Assembly: GCF_005048205.1 (NCBI RefSeq)
Contig: NZ_SUMF01000013.1
Span: 30,488-94,487, forward strand
Direction: 5' to 3'
Length of the DNA: 64,000 nucleotides
Source: Chitiniphilus eburneus
Lineage (GTDB): Bacteria; Pseudomonadota; Gammaproteobacteria; Burkholderiales; Chitinibacteraceae
The notes beneath the pieces were generated by a model, which searched no databases, was not told the origin of the DNA, and was given only the letters and a program-made list of their open reading frames with translations. Positions 56,637 through 64,000 of the stretch are shown one piece after another; position 1 is the stretch's first letter, and each line of letters opens with the position of its first letter. The translations under genes were made by a program, and so were the position numbers.

Positions 56637-57395
56637 ATGCCCGATCTGATCCTGCTGTTCGTCGTTTCGCTGATCGCCAACACGCTGTCGTCGCTGGCGG
56701 GTGGCGGCGCCGGGTTGCTGCAACTGCCGATCCTGCTGTTCCTCGGGCTGGCGTTCCCGGTGGCGCTGGCGACGCATAAGCTGGCATCGGTGGCACTGGG
56801 TGTGGGCGCGACGCTCAAGCACCTGCGCGCCCGCACGCTGGACTGGCGCTTCTCGCTGGTGGTGCTGGGCTTTGGGCTGCCCGGTGTGTGGCTGGGCGCG
56901 CGGTTGATCCTCTCCATTCCGGAACATACCGCGCTGCTGGCGCTGGCCATCCTCACCACCGGGCTGGGCGCGCATTCGCTGCTGTCGCCGGCACAGGGCC
57001 AGCATGCCGCGCCGCGCGCTCGCGAAGGTTGGCGATTGTGGCTGGGCGGCGGCGTGCTCTTCCTGATCGGCGTGCTGAACGGCTCGCTTACCTCCGGCAC
57101 CGGCCTGTTCGTCACGCTGTGGCTGATCGGCTGGTTCGGCATGGACTACAAACAGGCCGTCGCCTACACCCTGGTACTGGTGGGGCTGTTCTGGAACGGC
57201 GCGGGTGCCATTGCGCTGGCGATGCAGGCCGGCATCCACTGGCCGTGGGTACCGGTCTTGCTGGCTGCATCCGTGCTCGGCGGCTACCTCGGCGCCCATT
57301 GGGGCCTGGCGCGCGGCAACCGCACCATCAAGCGCGCCTTCGAGGCAGTCACCATCGCCACCGGGCTGTCTTTGTTTGCCAAGGCTTGGCTTTAG
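56637..57395 (+). CDS. TSUP family (TauE/SafE) membrane permease
   Basis: 252-residue protein with about eight membrane segments and the two TSUP repeats: LLFVVSLIANTLSSLAGGGAGLLQLPILL (in parts) and GVLNGSLTSGTGLFVTLWL. Members export or import sulfite, sulfoacetate or similar organosulfur anions; the substrate here is unknown. No clear ribosome site precedes ATG 56637, which sits directly after a C/T-rich tract. The stop codon TAG (57393-57395) is the first three bases of the palindromic element that follows. Confidence 0.82.
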   Translation: MPDLILLFVVSLIANTLSSLAGGGAGLLQLPILLFLGLAFPVALATHKLASVALGVGATLKHLRARTLDWRFSLVVLGFGLPGVWLGARLILSIPEHTALLALAILTTGLGAHSLLSPAQGQHAAPRAREGWRLWLGGGVLFLIGVLNGSLTSGTGLFVTLWLIGWFGMDYKQAVAYTLVLVGLFWNGAGAIALAMQAGIHWPWVPVLLAASVLGGYLGAHWGLARGNRTIKRAFEAVTIATGLSLFAKAWL

Positions 57396-57660
57396 GGCGA
57401 ATCGACATTCAAACATGGGATGCGTTGGTCCGTGGGCCGGATGGCTGCGCGAAGCGCGGCGCCGCAGAGAGCCTTCCTCTCTGCAAGCCGTGCGACAAAG
57501 CAGACACCGGCCCACAGACCAACCCGAAGGGAAGGACGAAGGCCGGGCGCATGGCTGCGTTGTGCCTCGCTCGTGGGGATCACCCCACTTCGCTCGGCAC
57601 GCCTTGCCCTGCATCCGGCCTTCCTCCTTCGCACCCATGTTTGAATGTCGATTCACCCTA
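57393..57660. mobile_element. MITE-like element with 27-bp terminal inverted repeats
   Basis: The ends 57393-57419 and 57634-57660 are inverted copies (26 of 27 match; one C/T change) beginning TAGGG and ending CATGGG. Inside are two nested hairpins: TTGGTC-GTGGGCCGG pairs with CCGGCCCAC-GACCAA (about 57425-57440 and 57509-57525), and GGCCGG...ATGG pairs across to CATCCGGCC (about 57548-57620) around a GTGGGG-CCCCAC core. No transposase. It occupies exactly the gap between two convergent genes and supplies the TSUP stop codon. No clear target duplication is visible. Confidence 0.72.
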
Positions 57661-57664
57661 GAGC

Positions 57665-59416
57665 CTACTCCTTGCCGCGTGGCGTTTTCACCGGTGGAAG
57701 CCGGCGTTCCTTCAGCACCGCCAGCGTGCGTTCGGTGCGGCGCGTCTGGTCTTCCAGCCCTTGCTGCAAGGCGCTCTGCGCAGCGGCGGTCAGGGGCTTG
57801 ACCAGCTTTTCCGGGCCACGCGACAACGCCTTGAATGCCGCTTCCTCGTCGTGCGCCGGTAGTTCGCGCGCCAGTTGCGCCAGCATCGCGCCCAGCACGC
57901 CGTGGCGTAGCGATTCAGTATCGATATCGGTGTCGTGCAGCAGGTTGGCGCGCAGCGCGTCGGCCAGGCCGCCGTTCTTTTCCTCCAGCAGCAGCATGTC
58001 GTCCACCAGCGCTTCGGCAAAGCCGGGGCCGCGTTCCTGGCCGATCAGTTGCGCGGCTTCGCGCCCCAGGCCCACCACATCGCGCCAGCCGGTGAGGCGG
58101 CGGATTTCCAGCAGTTCCTCGATCAGTTTGGGGTTGAAGCGCACGGCCACCAGGTCCCACAGCAGGCGGCACCACACGCGGTTGGCCGGTTGCAGCCATG
58201 CCTGGATATTGCGGTAGTAGCCGAAGATCTTTTGCAGGTCGGTCGATGGCGTGAACGTGCCCGAACCCGGTGTGCCGCCCGACCAAGCGCCCAGGCCGGT
58301 GCGCCCGGAGCCCGTGCCGTCCAGGTTGGTGTTGACGAAGTGATGCCAGGTGGAATCGCATACGATGCGCCCGGGGCGCTGCGATTGCCCGGCATAGGCC
58401 TGCGCCAGCCGGCCGTCGTAGGCGCAGATCACGCCGAACATGCGCGGACGCACCGGCGGCTTCCAGTAACCGACGCGATAGATCGCCCGGCCGCCTGATA
58501 CCGCGTAGGCGACGATCTCGGCGTTCTGCCGCACCCCGCCATCGGCCACCGACGGCTGGAACTCGGCGAAGTCCGGCGAGGTGCGTGTGTACATGTCGTC
58601 CAGTTGCGAAGCCAACGGCGCGCGGCAGATGCTCTCGTGCGGGTGATCCGGCAGCACATCCATATCGTTGGCGAACAGCGCGTCCACGCCGGTGCCCTCG
58701 GTGCGGACCAGCGTGCCGCCCGGTAGACGCAGCAAGGGGTGAATCTCCGCTTTCCACAGGCTGCCGCTGGGGCTGACCTTGTAGTTGGGATAGATGCGCT
58801 GCGGGATGTTGTCCGACTGATCGTCGAACTCGAAGATGCCGCCCACGCCCGGATTCACCACGGTATCGATGCGCTGTACCGCCACCGAAACGTCATCCTC
58901 GATGCCCATCGGGATATCGTTCCACTCGCGCATGCGGCGGATGCGCGGTAGATCACCGCACAGCCCGTTGCCCAGTGCGGCATGATCGCCAGTGGCGAAG
59001 ACCCCGCCACCCGCATTCATGAAATTGGCAACGACCTGTACCTGGTTATCGGGCAGGGCGTTGCCGGTATCGATGCCGAATAACCAGATCTGGTCATAGT
59101 TGGCCACCGTGACCGCCGGGCTGGCGGTGGCGAAGCTGAAGTTGTTGACGATGTTGTAGGTGTCACCCTCGATGGCAATGCTGGCGGGGCTGTGCACGCC
59201 CCGATACGCCAGCGTCAGCACCGGCTTGTTGGTCACGCCCGCCGCCAGTGTCAGGCCGTGCAGAAAGCGCCACAGACCGAAGTCGGAATTGGCCCGGTAG
59301 TTGAGCGACGACTCGGTGAGTACCAGGATGCGCGGCCGACAGGGGCGCCCCAGGACTTCAATCTTGTCGAGGTCGAAGCGGGTCAGTCCCGCTTCCAGAA
59401 CGGTGAACTTGCCCAT
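57665..59416 (-). CDS. Conserved-looking hypothetical protein, possible ThuA/GATase-like N-terminal fold
   Basis: 583-residue soluble protein without signal peptide. The N-terminal part (RPRILVLTESSLNYRANSDFG, then NYDQIWLFGIDTG, FMNAGGGVFATGDHAALGNG) has the beta-strand/loop pattern of class I amidotransferase or ThuA-like folds; FATGDHAALG with GD-H stands out as a probable functional loop. A middle segment has THE CDSTWHHFVNTNLDGTG motif, and the C-terminal 150 residues are helical and charged. I do not recognise a characterised family. Good ribosome site AAGGAG before ATG 59416. Convergent with the TSUP gene. Confidence 0.6.
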   Translation of the reverse strand: MGKFTVLEAGLTRFDLDKIEVLGRPCRPRILVLTESSLNYRANSDFGLWRFLHGLTLAAGVTNKPVLTLAYRGVHSPASIAIEGDTYNIVNNFSFATASPAVTVANYDQIWLFGIDTGNALPDNQVQVVANFMNAGGGVFATGDHAALGNGLCGDLPRIRRMREWNDIPMGIEDDVSVAVQRIDTVVNPGVGGIFEFDDQSDNIPQRIYPNYKVSPSGSLWKAEIHPLLRLPGGTLVRTEGTGVDALFANDMDVLPDHPHESICRAPLASQLDDMYTRTSPDFAEFQPSVADGGVRQNAEIVAYAVSGGRAIYRVGYWKPPVRPRMFGVICAYDGRLAQAYAGQSQRPGRIVCDSTWHHFVNTNLDGTGSGRTGLGAWSGGTPGSGTFTPSTDLQKIFGYYRNIQAWLQPANRVWCRLLWDLVAVRFNPKLIEELLEIRRLTGWRDVVGLGREAAQLIGQERGPGFAEALVDDMLLLEEKNGGLADALRANLLHDTDIDTESLRHGVLGAMLAQLARELPAHDEEAAFKALSRGPEKLVKPLTAAAQSALQQGLEDQTRRTERTLAVLKERRLPPVKTPRGKE

Positions 59417-59568
59417 GTGCAGCTCCTTGGAGGGTGCGGGCGATGCAGCCCGGATGGATGCGATGGCCTGGAATTCCCGTTGCCCCGGTTCGGCAAACCG
59501 GAACGGCTCCCACAGCCGTCATGCCATGTGCATGACCGCTCCACGGTATGCCATCCCCATTCATGCAC

Positions 59569-59606
59569 ATGAAATAAATTTCATCAGCGTACAAAAAGCT
59601 GATGAA
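59569..59606. repeat. Tandem palindromes upstream of the unknown gene
   Basis: ATGAAAT-aa-ATTTCAT (about 59569-59584) is immediately followed and overlapped by TTCATCAGC...GCTGATGAA (59580-59588 and 59598-59606, 9-base loop). Both are AT-rich inverted repeats in the leader of the minus-strand 583-residue gene, suggesting operator or attenuator structures. Confidence 0.45.
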
Positions 59607-59785
59607 CGTCGTCATTAGAAAATGATGTTACTGTCATTGTCATGTAGGCCGCCGTGCGCGGCCATGGGCACGGCGTGGCGTCCGATGACGCGCAAAAGCG
59701 CCGTCCCGTGCAGCGCTGGACAACCCCGAATGCCAATCCTGATCGCGGTGGACAGGTACACGGAAACCAGCACGCCGGTTTGTCG

Positions 59786-59819
59786 CCACTTATCGGCGGC
59801 GAGGTGCGCCGATAAGTGG
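59786..59819. repeat. Perfect 13-bp inverted repeat before nudC
   Basis: CCACTTATCGGCG and CGCCGATAAGTGG flank an 8-base loop (gcgaggtg), 67 bp before the nudC ATG. It lies in the 470-bp gap between the unknown gene and nudC, where no other gene is seen. No T-run; could be an operator or an RNA structure. Confidence 0.55.
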
Positions 59820-59886
59820 CTGGCCCTTGCGATCCGCACCGCCGCTGCGGCACCATCGAACACCCGCCCCCCGCCGTACCCGCGCC

Positions 59887-60681
59887 ATGCTTCCCGATTC
59901 GTTCCAGCCACAATACCGTCTGCTTTCCCAGCCGCTGCCCGACGCGCTGACGCTCTCGTTCGCCGGCGACGCGCTGTTGCTGGGAGAGGGTCGGCTGGCG
60001 TCGCTGGCATTGTTGCCACCGCCGGAAACGCTGCTGTGGATCGGCGATTACCAGGGGCGGCCGGTGCAGGTCGCCGGCTGGCGCGGGCTGGATGCGCTGC
60101 CGGCCGGCATTGCCGCCCATGCGCTGCGCGGCAGCTACGGGTTGCTGGATGAAGCGGCATGGCTGATGGCGGGACGCGCCAGCCAGTTGCTCACCTTCCA
60201 CCGCACCCATGCCTACTGCGGCGTCTGCGGCGGCGCCACCCAGCCAGTGCCCGATGAAGCCAGCCGTCGCTGCCCGGCCTGCGGTCATCAGGTCTGGCCA
60301 CGCGTATCGCCGGCAATGATGGTGCTGATCCGGCGCGGCCGGGATCTGCTGCTGGCGCGTTCACCGCACTTTCGCAGCGGGGTCTACAGCGCACTGGCAG
60401 GGTTCGTCGAACCGGGCGAAAGCCTGGAAGCCTGCGCACATCGCGAAACCATGGAGGAAGTTGGCGTGCGCATCGCCAACCTGCGCTGGTTCGGCAGCCA
60501 GAGCTGGGCATTTCCACATTCGCTGATGCTGGCGTTCGAAGCCGATTACGTTTCCGGCGACATCGTGCCCGAGGCGGGGGAAATCGAGGATGCGCGCTGG
60601 TTCTCTCCCGAGCGTCTGCCCGAACTGCCCAGCCCGGGCAGCATTGCCTACCGGCTGATCCGCGCAGCGCTGGAACGCTGA
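59887..60681 (+). CDS. nudC: NAD(H) pyrophosphatase / RNA deNADding enzyme
   Basis: 264-residue Nudix hydrolase that splits NADH and removes NAD caps from RNA 5' ends. Zinc ribbon CGVCG...CPACG, Nudix box GFVEPGESLEACAHRETMEEVGV (in parts) and the NADH-specific SQSWAFPHSLM motif are all intact. Start at ATG 59887 (MLPDSFQPQY) fits the family length. Confidence 0.95.
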   Translation: MLPDSFQPQYRLLSQPLPDALTLSFAGDALLLGEGRLASLALLPPPETLLWIGDYQGRPVQVAGWRGLDALPAGIAAHALRGSYGLLDEAAWLMAGRASQLLTFHRTHAYCGVCGGATQPVPDEASRRCPACGHQVWPRVSPAMMVLIRRGRDLLLARSPHFRSGVYSALAGFVEPGESLEACAHRETMEEVGVRIANLRWFGSQSWAFPHSLMLAFEADYVSGDIVPEAGEIEDARWFSPERLPELPSPGSIAYRLIRAALER

Positions 60682-60794
60682 CCCGCGCCCCACCTGTCAC
60701 CGGTCTCACCTTCCGTCCAGTGGGCCACCCCGTTGGCGGGTGCCGCATCGACTCCGGCCTCCTAAGCTGCCTAACCTCCGGATCGGGATTTCAC

Positions 60795-61151
60795 ATGTCT
60801 TTTGAAACCAGGCTGGCCGCCGCCATCACCCTGCTGAACACGCGCGGTGTGGGGGAGAGTGCGCGCTTTCCCTGGTGGCTGCGGCTGGCATGGCGCCTGG
60901 GCCTCCGGCTCCGCCCGCCACATTTCCAGCCGTTCGCGGTCAACCTGTTCTGGAATGGGCTGTGGTTCGGCGCCATCTGGGGCGTCTGCATGTGGCTGGC
61001 GCTGTGGGGGCCGCAAGTGATGATGCCGTGCTGGCTGGCCTTGCTGCTGTCGGCCCTGGTCGGCACGATCTACGGGCTGTTCCAGGCGCTGTTCTACGCC
61101 GCCACGGCGCGGCAATACCGCTTGCCGCGCTGGGAAGACCTGCCGGAATGA
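60795..61151 (+). CDS. DUF6404 family small membrane protein
   Basis: 118-residue protein with two membrane segments (about 50-72 and 76-95). FETRLAAAITLLNTRGVGES, RPPHFQPFAVN and the C-terminal RQYRLPRWEDLPE fit DUF6404. Function unknown; probably two transmembrane helices with both ends inside. ATG at 60795 chosen by family start. Confidence 0.7.
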   Translation: MSFETRLAAAITLLNTRGVGESARFPWWLRLAWRLGLRLRPPHFQPFAVNLFWNGLWFGAIWGVCMWLALWGPQVMMPCWLALLLSALVGTIYGLFQALFYAATARQYRLPRWEDLPE

Positions 61152-61161
61152 CGCTCGCCCG

Positions 61162-61800
61162 TCACACCTTGCGATAGCCCGGCAACGCCGGCACCCGCCA
61201 CAGATACCACGCCGCCACCGTGCGATAGGGCGCCCAGGCCCGAGAAGCCAGCCGCAATGCACCGGGCGGCGGCAGGCTCGGCAGCGACTTCAACCAGCGG
61301 TAGCCTTCGCGTACGCCGAAATCGTCGGCCGGGCAGACATCCTGCCGTTCCAGCGTATAGATCAGCAGCATTTCCACCGTCCAGCGCCCGATGCCGGGCA
61401 AGGCGCTCAGGCGTGCGATCAGCGTGGCATCGTCCAGCGCCTCCGCCTCGCTTCGCGTCGGCACGCGGCCGTCGAGCACGCCGGCGGCAATGGCCTGGAT
61501 CGTCACCCGCTTGCGCGCCGAAAAGCCACAACCGCGCAGCGCATCGTCCGGTAGCGCCAGCAATTGCGGCGGATCAGGAAACGTGGGGCCGGCGAATAAT
61601 CCCAACAGCCGCGCCAGGATGGCATCTCCGGCACGGGCGTGCAGTTGCTGGTAGGCAACGGCACGGATCAGCGCCTCGTAGGGCTCGCGTGCGGGCTTGG
61701 GCTGGTGGCGGCATGGCCCCACCTGATCGATCAGGCGAGCCCAGTCGGCATCGAGCGCCGCAAGGTGGCGGCTGGCGGCGAGATAGCGGTCGTCGGTCAT
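61162..61800 (-). CDS. HhH-GPD DNA glycosylase (3-methyladenine, AlkA-type)
   Basis: 212-residue glycosylase without the N-terminal TBP-like domain of E. coli AlkA. The helix-hairpin-helix is LPGIGRWTVEMLLIY and the catalytic Asp lies in CPADDFGVREGY. It removes alkylated bases to start base excision repair. It is divergent from ogt (159 bp between starts) and so sits at the head of an alkylation-repair cluster. Confidence 0.85.
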   Translation of the reverse strand: MTDDRYLAASRHLAALDADWARLIDQVGPCRHQPKPAREPYEALIRAVAYQQLHARAGDAILARLLGLFAGPTFPDPPQLLALPDDALRGCGFSARKRVTIQAIAAGVLDGRVPTRSEAEALDDATLIARLSALPGIGRWTVEMLLIYTLERQDVCPADDFGVREGYRWLKSLPSLPPPGALRLASRAWAPYRTVAAWYLWRVPALPGYRKV

Positions 61801-61959
61801 GGCGTGGACGGCAAAGATGGAATGCCATTCAAACAGCAAATCGCCCTGGCGGCACTTCGCATCTTGCGTCCGTCGGCACGGCGATACCTGCGCAAGCAAC
61901 GGAGTTCCGGCAAACCGCCTTGGGCATATCGTGGAACCGTCCCTCACCGGAGCACCACC

Positions 61960-62466
61960 ATGAACACCGAAACCCGCCTGTACTACGCGCTCGGCCCCTG
62001 CGACCTGGGCCTGTTGCTGGTCGCGCAGGGCGAGCATGGCGCCCGCGCCATCCTGCTCGGCGACGACGGCGACAGTCTGCTGCGCGACCTGCGTGCGCGC
62101 TTTCCAATGGCCACGCCACTGCGCGACGATGCCGCCTGCGCCACCCTGCTGGGCTGGGTGGCCGGCTTCATCGCCGCGCCCGCACAGCCGCTTGCCATCG
62201 CGCTCGACCCGCGCGGCACCCCATTCCAGTTGCGTGTGTGGCAGGCATTGCGCGAGATCCCGCCCGGCCAGACCGCCAGCTATGGTGAGATCGCCCGCCG
62301 CATCGGCGCCCCGACGGCGGCGCGCGCCGTGGCCGCCGCCTGCGCCGCCAACCCGCTGGCCGTGGTCATACCCTGCCACCGCGTGGTGCGCGGGGACGGC
62401 GGGCTATCCGGCTATCGCTGGGGCGCGGCACGCAAGCGCGCCCTGCTGGCCCGCGAGGCCGCATGA
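61960..62466 (+). CDS. ogt: Methylated-DNA--protein-cysteine methyltransferase
   Basis: 168-residue suicide enzyme that takes alkyl groups from O6-alkylguanine. Active-site PCHRVVRGDGGLSGYRWG with the acceptor Cys, and the HTH region FQLRVWQALREIPPGQTASYGEIA (in parts) are present. It lacks the N-terminal Ada regulatory domain, so it is Ogt-like. ATG at 61960 (MNTETRLYY). Its stop overlaps the next start (ATGA), forming an operon with an oxygenase gene and alkB. Confidence 0.93.
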   Translation: MNTETRLYYALGPCDLGLLLVAQGEHGARAILLGDDGDSLLRDLRARFPMATPLRDDAACATLLGWVAGFIAAPAQPLAIALDPRGTPFQLRVWQALREIPPGQTASYGEIARRIGAPTAARAVAAACAANPLAVVIPCHRVVRGDGGLSGYRWGAARKRALLAREAA

Positions 62467-63170
62467 ACACCGACGCACGCATCGCCGCGCAGGACTGGCC
62501 GCACCTGGAAAATGAACTCGGCACCCGCGGCAACGCGGTGATCGAGGCGCTGCTCGACCCGGAGGCCTGCGCCGCGCTGGCGGCGCTGTACCCGCAGGCC
62601 GGCAGCTTCCGCAGCCGCGTGGTAATGGCTCGGCATGGCTTCGGCCAGGGCGAATACCAGTATTTCTCCTACCCCTTGCCCCAGCCGGTCCAGGCGTTGC
62701 GCAGTGCCCTCTATGCCCGGCTGGCCCCCATCGCCAACCGCTGGAACGCCACGCTGGGCGTCGCCACGCACTACCCCGCCAACCACGCGGACCTGCTGGC
62801 GCGCTGCCACGCGGCGGGCCAGCACCGCCCCACGCCGCTGCTGCTGCAATATGACGAGGGCGACTACAACTGCCTGCACCAGGACCTGTACGGCGAGCAG
62901 GTGTTTCCGCTGCAAGTGGCCGTGCTGCTCAGCCGCCCTGGCATTGATTTCGACGGCGGCGAATTCGTACTGACCGAACAGCGCCCACGCCAGCAATCGC
63001 GCGTCGAAGTGGTGCCGCTACGGCAGGGCGATGCGGTGATCTTCGCCGTGAACCAGCGCCCGGTGAATGGCACACGCGGCCCTTACCGCGTCACGATGCG
63101 GCACGGTGTAAGCCGGTTGCGCAGCGGACGACGGCATACGCTCGGTATCATTTTCCACGACGCGACATGA
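62463..63170 (+). CDS. 2OG-Fe(II) oxygenase (PF09859-type)
   Basis: 235-residue protein of the little-studied Oxygenase-NA group. The facial triad is probably His/Asp in CLHQDLYGE and His in RHGVSRLRSGRRHTLG, with FVLTEQRPRQQSR and EVVPLRQGDAVIF as family marks. It lies between ogt and alkB with 4-base overlaps on both sides, so a role in repair or tolerance of alkylation damage is likely; the substrate (DNA, RNA or protein) is unknown. Confidence 0.8.
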   Translation: MNTDARIAAQDWPHLENELGTRGNAVIEALLDPEACAALAALYPQAGSFRSRVVMARHGFGQGEYQYFSYPLPQPVQALRSALYARLAPIANRWNATLGVATHYPANHADLLARCHAAGQHRPTPLLLQYDEGDYNCLHQDLYGEQVFPLQVAVLLSRPGIDFDGGEFVLTEQRPRQQSRVEVVPLRQGDAVIFAVNQRPVNGTRGPYRVTMRHGVSRLRSGRRHTLGIIFHDAT

Positions 63171-63820
63171 ACCTCGATCTCTTCGACCAACCCGACGAAC
63201 AGCCCGACTGGGCGGAACCCCTGGCACCCGGCGCCATGGTGCTGCGCGGGCTGGCGCTGGCCACGCAGCACGAGATCCTGGCCGCGCTGGCGCCGCTGAT
63301 CGCGCGGGCGCCGTTCCGGCATCTGGTCACGCCAGGTGGTCACCGGATGTCGGTGGCGATGAGCAATTGCGGCCACCTGGGCTGGGTAAGCGACGCGCGC
63401 GGCTACCGCTACAGCGGTATCGACCCCGACAGCGGCCTACCCTGGCCAGCGATCCCCGCGCCGTGGCTGGCGCTGGCGCTCGACGCCGCCCGGCGCGCCG
63501 GCTTCCCCGACTTCGACCCGCAGGCCTGCCTGATCAACCGCTACCAGCCCGGTGCACGGCTGACCTTGCACCAGGATCGCAACGAGCACCAGCTCACCCA
63601 GCCCATCGTCTCGGTCTCGCTGGGCCTGCCCGCCGTGTTCCTGTTCGGCGGCGACCGCCGCGAAGACAAGACCCAGCGCATTCCACTGGCGCATGGCGAT
63701 GTGGTGGTCTGGGGTGGCCCAGCGCGGATGCGGTATCACGGGGTGCTGCCGGTGAAGCCGGGCGTGCATCCTTTGTTGGGGGAGTGTCGGGTCAATCTTA
63801 CTTTTCGGCAGGTGACATAA
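63167..63820 (+). CDS. alkB: Alkylated DNA repair dioxygenase
   Basis: 217-residue Fe(II)/2-oxoglutarate enzyme that oxidatively removes methyl groups from 1-methyladenine and 3-methylcytosine. HQDRNEHQ gives the His-x-Asp, YHGVLP the distal His region and RVNLTFRQV the 2-oxoglutarate Arg pair; FGGDRREDK lines the nucleotide lid. Full length. Last gene of ogt-oxygenase-alkB, overlapping the oxygenase stop by 4 bases. Confidence 0.94.
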   Translation: MNLDLFDQPDEQPDWAEPLAPGAMVLRGLALATQHEILAALAPLIARAPFRHLVTPGGHRMSVAMSNCGHLGWVSDARGYRYSGIDPDSGLPWPAIPAPWLALALDAARRAGFPDFDPQACLINRYQPGARLTLHQDRNEHQLTQPIVSVSLGLPAVFLFGGDRREDKTQRIPLAHGDVVVWGGPARMRYHGVLPVKPGVHPLLGECRVNLTFRQVT

Positions 63821-63825
63821 GGGGG

Positions 63826-63856
63826 AGGGCCGTCGAGGGACGGGGGCCTTTTTTGC
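63826..63856 (+). terminator. Terminator after alkB
   Basis: CCGTC-gagg-GACGG (63830-63843), extended by flanking G/C pairs, is followed by TTTTTT (63849-63854). Ends the repair operon. Confidence 0.7.
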
Positions 63857-63861
63857 CAAGG

Positions 63862-63935
63862 CAACTGCAACTGCAACGTCAAAGGCTTTAAACGCTGAGC
63901 GCCTTACGGCGCGGATGATTGATGCCCTTAGCGGC
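63862..63935. repeat. Repeat related to the 26598 element
   Basis: GCAACTGCAACGTCAAAGG-type sequence followed by TTTAAACGC and GCGCCTTACGGCGC (a short hairpin) resembles, when inverted, the element at 26598-26695. Located directly after the alkB terminator. Confidence 0.5.
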
Positions 63936-63945
63936 CGGGCGGGCC

Positions 63946-63981
63946 GGTTCATTTCTTTTGCGTGGCCAAAAGAAACGAACC
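63946..63981. repeat. Dispersed hairpin repeat at the right edge
   Basis: GGTTC-A-TTTCTTTTG and CAAAAGAAA-C-GAACC form a 15-position stem with a single A/C mismatch and a 6-base CGTGGC loop, followed by CAAAGAAAAGGCC. I recall such TTTCTTTTGCGTGGCC-type sequence as a repeat found in several betaproteobacterial genomes, but this needs a search. The window ends in it. Confidence 0.5.
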
Positions 63982-64000
63982 AAAGAAAAGGCCACCCGCG

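Noticed and set aside
57392..57661. Frames of 75-80 codons inside the palindromic element
   Set aside because: The inverted repeat makes similar frames on both strands; they look like by-products of the repeat, not genes.

Overview
The window is about 64 kb of high-GC DNA with densely packed genes on both strands. It looks chromosomal, from a free-living betaproteobacterium, most likely of the Neisseriales (Chitinibacteraceae or Chromobacteriaceae-like). This placement is inferred from gene order (dacC-dat-ybeD-lipB-lipA, pcnB-folK-panB-panC, the Prx/Grx hybrid next to a dihydrolipoamide-dehydrogenase-like gene, etfBA with an ETF-quinone oxidoreductase) and from the proteins' general look. 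No rRNA, complete tRNA, IS transposase, prophage or CRISPR array is visible.

Layout. 0.1-8.7 kb: RidA, a LysE exporter, an FKBP isomerase, two paralogous chemoreceptors flanking an RhtA-like exporter, and a CHASE-GGDEF diguanylate cyclase. 8.7-14 kb, minus strand: pcnB-folK-panB-HD protein-(GNAT+transglutaminase fusion)-panC, an operon joined by 1-base overlaps that links mRNA polyadenylation, folate and pantothenate genes to two uncharacterised enzymes. 14.2-20.4 kb: PhzF-like isomerase, then PBP5-type carboxypeptidase, D-amino acid aminotransferase, YbeD, LipB, LipA and an acyl-CoA thioesterase. 20.4-24.1 kb: an erythromycin-esterase-like lipoprotein and groES-groEL under a perfect CIRCE operator. 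24.1-33.2 kb: a decayed PdeM-like gene, two TetR/MFS pairs, a SUV3-like helicase and a MocR-type regulator divergent from a DUF2917 gene. 33.2-42.6 kb: a VOC-TPR-TPR/GGDEF operon, then an electron-transfer module (ETF-QO, LysR, EtfB, EtfA) followed by Fpr and a small TPR protein. 42.8-47 kb: a PfpI protein, a ProVWX-like importer and a PP-loop ATPase. 47-54.3 kb: a DUF1214-like exported protein, peroxiredoxin/glutaredoxin with its flavoprotein, a D15-type outer membrane barrel and three stand-alone CZB-domain proteins. 54.7-60 kb: an ABC exporter, a TSUP permease, a MITE-like palindrome and a large protein of unknown function. 59.9-63.8 kb: NudC, a DUF6404 protein, and an alkylation-repair cluster (HhH-GPD glycosylase divergent from ogt, a PF09859-type oxygenase and alkB).

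The most notable points are the GNAT-transglutaminase fusion and HD protein inside the pantothenate operon, the three free-standing CZB proteins, the uncharacterised oxygenase inside a DNA-repair operon, a conserved-looking 583-residue protein, and several families of long intergenic palindromes (42050-42208, 16531-16709, 51451-51560, 57393-57660, and related sequences near 26.6 kb and the right edge). One small gene (PdeM-like) is clearly broken. All function calls come from reading translated sequence and motifs by eye; no database search was run.
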